Shown here: in pieces, positions 58,123 to 64,000 of the stretch
How the letters are laid out: each line of letters starts with the position of its first letter
Position numbering within the stretch: position 1 is the first letter of the stretch
NCBI GenBank assembly: GCA_036397035.1
Contig: DASWJS010000015.1
Location: forward strand, 1 to 64,000
Direction of reading: 5' to 3'
DNA length: 64,000 nt
From: DASWJS01 sp036397035
GTDB lineage: Bacteria; Actinomycetota; AC-67
Notes under the pieces: generated by a model
Seen by the model: the letters and a program-made list of their open reading frames with translations, nothing else
Database searches by the model: none
Told to the model about the DNA's origin: nothing
Translations under genes and position numbers: made by a program

Positions 58123-58659
58123 TCAGGACGTAGCGGTCGTCTTCTTCGTCGTCTTCTTCGCCCCGGCTTTGGCGGTCGTCTTCTTGGCGGCAGGCTTCTT
58201 GGCGGTCGTCTTCTTGGCGGCAGGCTTCTTGGCGGCGGGCTTCTCGGCGGCCGGCTTCTTCGCGGCCGTCTTCTTGGCCGGCGCGGCCTTCTCCTCGGCC
58301 GCAGGCGCCGGAGCCGGCTCCTCCGGAGCCTTCTCCACCTTCCCGCCGAACCGGATCTCGGCGATCTCGACCAGCGTGAGCGGCTGGCGATGGCCGGTGT
58401 GCCGCCGGTACCCGGTCTTGTTGCGGTAGTTGAAGACGTCGACCTTGTCGCCCTTCAGGTGGTCCAGGATCGTGCCGACCACGGTCGCCTCGCCCTCGGC
58501 GAGCGCCTTCTTGTCGCTCACGACCTGCTCGCCGGTCGATACCAGGAGCGGCGTGAACGTGATCTCCGACCCGACCTCTTCCTTGCGCCGGTCGATCGTG
58601 ATCTGCTCGCCGGGGCTCACCTTCTCTTGATGACCGCCGGCCCGGATGATCGCGTACAT
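58123..58659 (-). CDS. rplU: 50S ribosomal protein L21 with lysine/alanine-rich C-terminal tail
   Basis: The first about 105 residues are ordinary L21: MYAIIRAGGHQEKVSPGEQI, then a VVGTILDHLKGDKVDVFNY strand pair and KTGYRRHTGHRQPLT. They are followed by about 73 residues of Glu/Pro/Ala and then Lys-Lys-Ala/Thr/Pro repeats (KKPAAKKTTA, exact 10-residue unit twice), like a histone H1 or HU tail. The total of 178 residues is well above the usual 100-110. ATG 58659 is preceded by GGGAGCGAGG. The tail is probably disordered and RNA-binding. It stands between rne and rpmA. Confidence 0.93.
   Translation of the reverse strand: MYAIIRAGGHQEKVSPGEQITIDRRKEEVGSEITFTPLLVSTGEQVVSDKKALAEGEATVVGTILDHLKGDKVDVFNYRNKTGYRRHTGHRQPLTLVEIAEIRFGGKVEKAPEEPAPAPAAEEKAAPAKKTAAKKPAAEKPAAKKPAAKKTTAKKPAAKKTTAKAGAKKTTKKTTATS
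58171..58230. repeat. Tandem 30-bp repeat in rplU
   Basis: The 30 bases at 58171-58200 recur exactly at 58201-58230. Each unit encodes one KKPAAKKTTA decapeptide of the L21 tail, with degenerate copies on both sides. The length of the tail is likely to vary by slippage. Confidence 0.85.
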
Positions 58660-58670
58660 TCCTCGCTCCC

Positions 58671-60653
58671 TTAGTCGATGTCGTGGGTCATGACGATACC
58701 GCGCCCCTCGCAGTTGGGGCACGGTTCGCTGAACGCGTCGAGCAGCCCTTCCGAGACCTTCTTCCGCGTCATCTCGACCAGGCCCAGGTTCGAGACCTCG
58801 AACACCTGGCTGCGGGTCTTGTCCCGGGACAGCGCCCGCTTCAGCGAGCGCAGCAGCTCCTTCTGGTGGTTGGTGTCGATCATGTCGATGAAGTCGATGA
58901 CGATGATGCCGCCGATGTCGCGCAGGCGAAGCTGCCGGGCCACCTCGTCGGCCGCCTCCAGGTTGTTCTGGAACACGGTCTCCTCGAGGTTCGTGCCCTT
59001 GCCGGTGAACTTGCCGGTGTTGACGTCGATGACCGTCAAGGCCTCCGTGCGCTCGATGATGATCGAGCCGCCGCTGGGCAACCACACCTTGCGTTCGAGC
59101 GCCTTGTGGAGCTGCTCGGTCACGCGGTGCTCCTCGAAGATCGGCAGCGCGCCCTCGTGCAGCTCGACCTTGTCGATCAGCTCGGGCGCGGTCTCCTTCA
59201 GGTAGCCGCGGATGTCCTCGTAGACCCGCCGGGCGTCGACGATCACCTTGCCGAACCCGCCGGAGAAGATGTCGCGGACGACCTTCATCGTCAGCTCCGG
59301 CTCTTCGTAGAGCGGGTGCGGGGCCTTCGCCTTCTTCGCCGTCTTGCGGGTCTCCTCCCAGATCTTCAGCAGGTTGTTGAGGTCGCGTTCGAGCGCCTCC
59401 TTCGACGCGCCGTCGGCGGCGGTGCGGATGATCACGCCGTGGCCGGCCGGGCGAATGTCGCGAAGGATCTGGCGGAGCCGTGCGCGCTCGTTCTCCGCGA
59501 GCCGCCGCGAGATCCCGGTCAGGTCCTGCTCGGGCGCCAGGACCAGGAAGCGGCCGGCGATCGAGAGCTGCGTCGTGAGGCGCGCGCCCTTGCTGCCGAT
59601 CGGGTCCTTCGTCACCTGGACCATGAGGGACTGCCCCTGCTTCAGCACGTGCTCGATGCGGTGCGAGCGGTCGCCTTCCAGGTCCTCCGGCGAGTAGTTG
59701 ACCTCGCCGGCGTAGAGCACGCCGTTGCGGCCACGACCGAAGTCGATGAACGCCGCCTCCATGCCCGGCAGGACGTTCTGAACGCGCCCGAGGTAGATGT
59801 TGCCGGCCATGGACGTGCGCTGGCCGGCGCGCGCCACGAAGTGCTCGATCAGATCGCCCTCTTCCATCACCGCGATCTGCGTGCGGTCCTCGTGGCTGTG
59901 GACGAGCATCACCTTCTCGCCGCCGCGGAGCGCAGCCGCCTCTTCCTCGGTCAGCCGCTTGCGCGGGCGCCGGCCCCGCTGCTGGCTGCGCAGTTGCCGG
60001 GCCGCCAGCCTGGTCGAGGCGGGCGCGGCGCGGCCGGTCTTCTTCGCCGGCTTCTCAGCTTTGTCGGGAGGCGCCGCTTCGCCGTCGGCGGCGGGCTTCG
60101 CGGCTCCGCCGCTTCGGCTCCTGCCGCGTCCGCCGCGCGAGCCGCGCCGCTTCCGCGCTGCGGCCGGCTTTGCCTCGCCGTTCGCCGCTGCTTCGGTCGC
60201 GGCTCCTTCGGTCGCGGCGGCTTGGGCCGGCGGCGCCCCGTCTTCTGCGGGCGCGCTCGCCTTCGAGGCGCCGGCCGGCGTGGTGCGCGCGCGCGGCGTC
60301 GCGCTCCGCGAACGGCTCGGCGACGGCGAGCGTGCGGCCGTGGTCTTCTTCGCGGCCGGCTCGGCCTCCGTACCGGACTCGCTCGCCGGGGTTGCGGTCG
60401 TGGTGCCGGGCTTGCGGTGCCGCCGCCCGCCGCGCTTGCCGCGCCGCCGGCGCGGGCGCGGCGTCCCGTCGGCCGCGGATTCGCCGGCCGCGGATTCGCC
60501 GGCCGCCGGCCCCTGCCCACTGGGCGCCCGCGGCGCACCGGGCGCCCGCGGGGGGTTGGGCGCCGCTTGCGGCGTGCTCTCGCCCTGATCGGGATCCTTC
60601 GGTTTCGCGCTGGATCGAGTCTCCTGCGCGCCGTCTTTGCTTTCTTCGCTCAC
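58671..60653 (-). CDS. Ribonuclease E/G family protein
   Basis: This 660-residue endoribonuclease is for mRNA decay and rRNA processing. The N-terminal 210 or so residues are low-complexity (Ser, Pro, Ala, Lys, Arg) and disordered. The S1 domain begins near 255 (MEAAFIDFGRGRNGVLYAGEV region), followed by the RNase H-like and catalytic DNase I-like parts (GGSIIIERTEALTVIDVNTG, IGGIIVIDFIDM with the metal-binding aspartates). The Zn-link CPNCEGRG is near the end. There is no C-terminal scaffold; as in actinobacteria the disordered part is N-terminal. GTG 60653 follows GGGAAAGGAACG. Whether it is called rne or rng is a matter of convention. Confidence 0.93.
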   Translation of the reverse strand: MSEESKDGAQETRSSAKPKDPDQGESTPQAAPNPPRAPGAPRAPSGQGPAAGESAAGESAADGTPRPRRRRGKRGGRRHRKPGTTTATPASESGTEAEPAAKKTTAARSPSPSRSRSATPRARTTPAGASKASAPAEDGAPPAQAAATEGAATEAAANGEAKPAAARKRRGSRGGRGRSRSGGAAKPAADGEAAPPDKAEKPAKKTGRAAPASTRLAARQLRSQQRGRRPRKRLTEEEAAALRGGEKVMLVHSHEDRTQIAVMEEGDLIEHFVARAGQRTSMAGNIYLGRVQNVLPGMEAAFIDFGRGRNGVLYAGEVNYSPEDLEGDRSHRIEHVLKQGQSLMVQVTKDPIGSKGARLTTQLSIAGRFLVLAPEQDLTGISRRLAENERARLRQILRDIRPAGHGVIIRTAADGASKEALERDLNNLLKIWEETRKTAKKAKAPHPLYEEPELTMKVVRDIFSGGFGKVIVDARRVYEDIRGYLKETAPELIDKVELHEGALPIFEEHRVTEQLHKALERKVWLPSGGSIIIERTEALTVIDVNTGKFTGKGTNLEETVFQNNLEAADEVARQLRLRDIGGIIVIDFIDMIDTNHQKELLRSLKRALSRDKTRSQVFEVSNLGLVEMTRKKVSEGLLDAFSEPCPNCEGRGIVMTHDID

Positions 60654-60672
60654 GTCGTTCCTTTCCCGCGCC

Positions 60673-61845
60673 TCATACGAACCGGCGCATGTGTACGTTG
60701 AGGAGGATCCCCGTCGCTGCGTACGTCGTCACCAGCGACGAGCCGCCGAAGGAGACGAACGGCAGCGGGATCCCCGTGATCGGCGACACGCCGATCGTCA
60801 TGCCGATGTTGATGAACATCTGGAACGCGATCATCGCCACCACGCCGGAGGCGAGCAGCGTTCCGAACAGGTCCTTGCTGAGCACCGCGATCCGGACCGC
60901 GCGCCATAGGAAGACGGCGAACAGACCGAGCAGCAGCGTGGCGCCGACGAACCCCAGCTCCTCGCCGACGGCGACGAAGATGAAGTCCGTGTGCACCTCG
61001 GGGACGAAGTCCAGGTTGGTCTGCGTCCCCGCGAACAGCCCCGTGCCGGTCATCCCTCCCGAGCCGACGCCGATGCGGGCTTGGTTGAGGTTGTAGCCGG
61101 TGCGATCCAGGTCCTGGCCGGGATCCAGGAACGCCGTCAGGCGGGCCACCTGGTACTCCTGCAGCAGGCCGAGGTTCAGGACGGCCACGGTTCCCGCGAC
61201 GCCCAGCGCGAGCATCACGACCAGCACCCGCAGCCTCGTGCCGGCCACGACGAGCGCCGCGACGGCCACGACGATCAGGACCAGCAGCGTCCCCAAGTCC
61301 GGCTGGACGTAGATGAGCGCCGCCGGCGCGCCGGCGATCGCCACCGTCTTGAGCGCGTCGATCCACGTCGGCTCGCTCCGTCGCTCGGACAGCACCAGGG
61401 CGAGCACGGCGATCACACCCAGCTTCATGAACTCCGCCGGCTGCATCTGGAAGAAGCCGAAGCTGATCCACCGCTGGGCACCCGCAACGCGAGACCCGAT
61501 CCCGGGAACCAGGACCAGCCCGAGCGTCGCCAAGCCTCCGACGTAGAGCAGCGGTCCCCACGCCTTCAGCCGCCGGTAGCTGAAGGTCGCCGCGACGACC
61601 ATCACGCCGAACCCCACCGCGCTGAAGACGAGCTGCCGCTGGAACAGGAAGTCCTCCGGCAGACCCTGGTCGCGAAGGCGCGCCGAGGACGCGGACCACA
61701 CCATGACGCTGCCGAACGCGGTCAGGAGGAAGGCCGTCGCCAGCAGGATCGGGTCGAGGTGCCGGATGGGCGCCTTGGACGACAGGTACGTCCCGACGCG
61801 CTCGCGCCCGATTCGATCGACCCGTCCGGCCGCGCCCTCGAGCAT
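60673..61845 (-). CDS. rodA: Peptidoglycan glycosyltransferase RodA
   Basis: This 390-residue SEDS-family membrane polymerase elongates glycan strands in the elongasome. Ten or so transmembrane helices are visible. Key blocks are the QPAEFMKLGVI helix, the loop QPDLGTLLVL, GVGSGGMTGTGLFAGTQT (the catalytic-loop region), VGEELGFVGA and GIPLPFVSFGGSS near the end. ATG 61845 overlaps the mrdA stop by one base, so it is translated with its partner PBP2. The stop lies 19 bp before the rne start. Confidence 0.96.
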   Translation of the reverse strand: MLEGAAGRVDRIGRERVGTYLSSKAPIRHLDPILLATAFLLTAFGSVMVWSASSARLRDQGLPEDFLFQRQLVFSAVGFGVMVVAATFSYRRLKAWGPLLYVGGLATLGLVLVPGIGSRVAGAQRWISFGFFQMQPAEFMKLGVIAVLALVLSERRSEPTWIDALKTVAIAGAPAALIYVQPDLGTLLVLIVVAVAALVVAGTRLRVLVVMLALGVAGTVAVLNLGLLQEYQVARLTAFLDPGQDLDRTGYNLNQARIGVGSGGMTGTGLFAGTQTNLDFVPEVHTDFIFVAVGEELGFVGATLLLGLFAVFLWRAVRIAVLSKDLFGTLLASGVVAMIAFQMFINIGMTIGVSPITGIPLPFVSFGGSSLVTTYAATGILLNVHMRRFV

Positions 61846-63827
61846 CAGTCACTCACCGCCGTCCCGTAGACGATCGGCAGGGGCGGGCGACCGAACAGCT
61901 CGTCCATGATCCGGCGGACGACCGGCCCGGCGACCTGGCTTCCGAACCCGCCCTCCTCCACCATCGCGACGACCGCGTACTTGGGCCGGTTCAGCGGCGC
62001 GTACGAGGCGAACCAGGAGAAGGGCTGGCGCCCGACGATCTCCGCCGAGCCGGTCTTGGCCGCGACGGGGATCCGGGAGAACGGCCAGCCGCGATAGGGG
62101 TACAAGCCGGTCCCCCGCTCCGCGACGGCGCCCAGCGCGCGGTTCACGTAGGACACCGCGCTCGCGTCGGCCTTGATCCTGCCCTTCGGGGCGGGCTCGA
62201 TCTTCTTGACCCGCTTCCCGCCCGGCTCCGCGATCTCCGCGACCACGTGCGGGGTCACGACCGTCCCGCCGTTGGCGACGGCGGCATAGGCCACCGCCAT
62301 CTGCAGCGGGCTCGCCTCCACCTCGCCCTGGCCGATCGACATGTTCACCGCGTCGCCGCCTCGCCAGCGCCACCCGTCGTTGCACAGGTCGACGAAGAGC
62401 GGGTCTTGTGTTCGCCTGGCCGTGTCGCAGTACTCGTCCTCGTTGGCCTCCCACGTCGAGCGCTTCGAGGCCCGGTCGGGAATGCGGCCGGGACTCTCGG
62501 CCGGCAAGTCGATGCCGGTCGGCGACCCGAGCCCGAACCGCCGCGCCCAGTCCTGCATGGTCTCGTAGACCTGCTTGCCCGCGCTCGCCTGCGCCTCCTC
62601 GCGCAGCCACCAGTCGCGCGCGAGGGTGTAGTAAACGGTGTCGCACGACTCGACGAGCGACTGCTCGAGCGTGATCGAGGCGTCGCGCGGCTGCCAGTTG
62701 CGGAAGATCCGGTCGCCGAACTCGAACTCGGTCTTGCACGGGAAGAGCCGGCCTGGCGAGGCGTCCCCCTGCTCGAGCGCCGCCGTGGCAAGGACCGGCT
62801 TGAACGTCGAGCCCGGCGGGTAGGTCGCCTGGATCGTGCGGTTCAACAACGGGTTGTCGGCGCCGGGGTCGTTCAGGCGCTCCCAGTAGCCGGCGTCGAC
62901 CCCGCCGACGAAGCGCCGCAGGTCGAAGGTGGGGAAGCTCGCCATCGCGATCACGTCGCCGGTTTCCACGTCGATCACGACGGCCGCGCCGGCCGGCGCG
63001 CGGAAGCGCGCGCCCGTCGCGTGGAACGTCTGCGTGCGCGCGCTGGCGATGCCCTGCGCGAGCGCCTGCTCGGCAACGCGCTGCACGTCGAGGTCGATCG
63101 TGAGCCGCACGTCCGCCCCCGGGACCGTCTGCCTCCCGCCGAGACGCCGCAACACGGTCCCGGTCGCGTCGACCTCAAGTTTGTCCAAGCCGGGCTGGCC
63201 GCGCAGGAACCGCTCGTAGACCGACTCGACGCCGGTCTTGCCGATCGAGTCCCCGAGCCGGTAGCGCTCGCCGAGGCGGTCGAGGTCGGCTTCGCTCGTC
63301 TCGGCGACGTAGCCCAGGATGTGCGAGGCGAGCCGCCCGTGCGGGTAGCGCCGGACCGGGATCGAGACGCTCTCCACGCCCTGGAAGTCGGTGTGCGCGC
63401 GCTCGCGCACGGCGAACACGACGTCGAGCGGCACGTCGTCTGCGATCACGACCGGCTTGTAGGGAGATGTCCGCACGTCCGCGAGGCGCTCGTCGATGAA
63501 CTTCACCGTGACGCCGAGCAGCTTCGCCAGCCGCTCCTTCACCGCTCGCGCGTCGCGCCGGTCGTCGGGCAGGTCGTCGGCGCGGATCCCGATCGCGAGC
63601 GCCGTGCGGTTGCGCACCAGCACCCGCCCCTTTCGGTCGAGGATCCGTCCGCGCGGCGCCTCGACCGACACGATGCGCACGCTGTTGTTGCGCGCCGCCG
63701 CGGCGAACTCCTGGCCTGCGAGCACCTGCAGGAACCACAGCCGCGTCAAAAGGACGGCGAAGAGCATCGCGATCACGAGCGAGACCGCGATCATGCGGAG
63801 CCGGATGCGATCGTCGATCCCGCTCAC
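61845..63827 (-). CDS. mrdA: Penicillin-binding protein 2 (elongasome transpeptidase)
   Basis: This is a 660-residue class B PBP. An N-terminal membrane anchor (MIAVSLVIAMLFAVLLTRLWFLQV, 12-35) is followed by the pedestal with RGRILDRKGRVLVRN. The transpeptidase domain has the active serine S340 in GSTFK, SCD (394-396) as the SxN-type motif and KTGSAE near 595. GTG 63827 overlaps the mreD stop by 4 bp. The presence of mreD, mrdA and rodA together indicates a rod-type elongation machinery. Confidence 0.96.
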   Translation of the reverse strand: MSGIDDRIRLRMIAVSLVIAMLFAVLLTRLWFLQVLAGQEFAAAARNNSVRIVSVEAPRGRILDRKGRVLVRNRTALAIGIRADDLPDDRRDARAVKERLAKLLGVTVKFIDERLADVRTSPYKPVVIADDVPLDVVFAVRERAHTDFQGVESVSIPVRRYPHGRLASHILGYVAETSEADLDRLGERYRLGDSIGKTGVESVYERFLRGQPGLDKLEVDATGTVLRRLGGRQTVPGADVRLTIDLDVQRVAEQALAQGIASARTQTFHATGARFRAPAGAAVVIDVETGDVIAMASFPTFDLRRFVGGVDAGYWERLNDPGADNPLLNRTIQATYPPGSTFKPVLATAALEQGDASPGRLFPCKTEFEFGDRIFRNWQPRDASITLEQSLVESCDTVYYTLARDWWLREEAQASAGKQVYETMQDWARRFGLGSPTGIDLPAESPGRIPDRASKRSTWEANEDEYCDTARRTQDPLFVDLCNDGWRWRGGDAVNMSIGQGEVEASPLQMAVAYAAVANGGTVVTPHVVAEIAEPGGKRVKKIEPAPKGRIKADASAVSYVNRALGAVAERGTGLYPYRGWPFSRIPVAAKTGSAEIVGRQPFSWFASYAPLNRPKYAVVAMVEEGGFGSQVAGPVVRRIMDELFGRPPLPIVYGTAVSD

Positions 63828-64000
63828 GACGGCAGCACCTCCTCCGACCGCGGTCCCAGCTTGCCCCCGACCGTTCGAAGCACCGGGTACAGGAAGGGCG
63901 TCAACAGGGCGTTGTAGACCGACGCGAGCGCCGCATGGCGCAAGATGCGCACCATCGGCAACGAAGTCTGGCCGAGCAGAATGCTGAAGCCCCCGTAGAA
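63824..64000 (-). CDS. mreD: MreD (C-terminal part; start outside window)
   Basis: Only the last 58 residues are present: a glycine-containing loop, ILRHAALASVYNALLTPFLY as the last membrane helix, and a charged tail ending EEVLPS. SVYNALLTPFLYPVLR is typical of the MreD C-terminus. MreD is a membrane component of the elongasome. The stop overlaps the mrdA GTG by 4 bp, the normal mreD-mrdA coupling. Confidence 0.85.
   Translation of the reverse strand, partial: FYGGFSILLGQTSLPMVRILRHAALASVYNALLTPFLYPVLRTVGGKLGPRSEEVLPS

Noticed and set aside
1..64000. CRISPR arrays, rRNA operons and complete insertion sequences
   Set aside because: No regularly spaced repeats, no rRNA motifs and no transposase frame were seen on either strand.

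Overview
The window is a high-G+C chromosomal segment from an actinobacterium-like organism (Actinomycetota, probably a deep or uncultured lineage). Four things point there: a BldD homologue that keeps the c-di-GMP-binding motif, the gene order mreD-mrdA-rodA / rne-rplU-rpmA / obgE-proB-proA / nadD-LCP-rsfS, a PxKF-domain secreted protein, and many promoters with a TANNNT -10 box only 6-10 nt before the start codon, as in leaderless actinobacterial transcripts. The species cannot be named from sequence alone.

Layout. 1-22 kb is housekeeping, mostly on the minus strand: era, a CorC/HlyC-type protein, ybeY, phoH, a HIT protein and a bldD-like regulator. Then come rsmE, dnaJ and hrcA behind a CIRCE operator, hemW, a plus-strand epimerase, lepA, rpsT (plus) and holA. 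A tandem pair of secreted zincin-like proteases follows, then comEC-comEA, leuS and an exported nucleosidase-like protein. At 22.35 kb is tRNA-Ala(GGC). A 5.6-kb integrated element (22406-28025) follows it, bounded by a 19-bp direct repeat with one mismatch that copies the tRNA 3' end. It holds the remains of a large serine recombinase and a set of lower-G+C genes: two membrane proteins, a YidD homologue, three uncharacterised small proteins and a SIR2-like/DUF4917-like protein. This is the best candidate in the window for an undescribed, possibly anti-phage, system.

28.1-40 kb is accessory: two toxin-antitoxin modules beside attR, a secreted CocE/NonD hydrolase, a C-terminal scrap of an ABC transporter, a secreted TolB-like/PxKF protein, a truncated MOSC gene, SRPBCC and ABM-like genes, a frameshifted HD-domain/LuxR regulator, a secreted phosphodiester-glycosidase-domain protein, and two poorly characterised proteins. 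40-64 kb returns to core functions: rsfS, an LCP protein, nadD, two cupredoxin lipoproteins, a putrescine-type aminotransferase, plsC, a transsulfuration pair (cystathionine beta-synthase plus a gamma-synthase/lyase), a vapBC module with a clear terminator, a CoxE/MoxR pair, proA, proB, obgE, an S9 peptidase, a membrane protein, rpmA, rplU, an RNase E/G, rodA, mrdA and the end of mreD.

Many neighbours overlap by 1-4 bp (ATGA or GTGA), so translation is probably coupled in the ybeY-phoH, dnaJ-rsmE, obgE-proB, proA-moxR-coxE, nadD-LCP, transsulfuration and elongasome operons.
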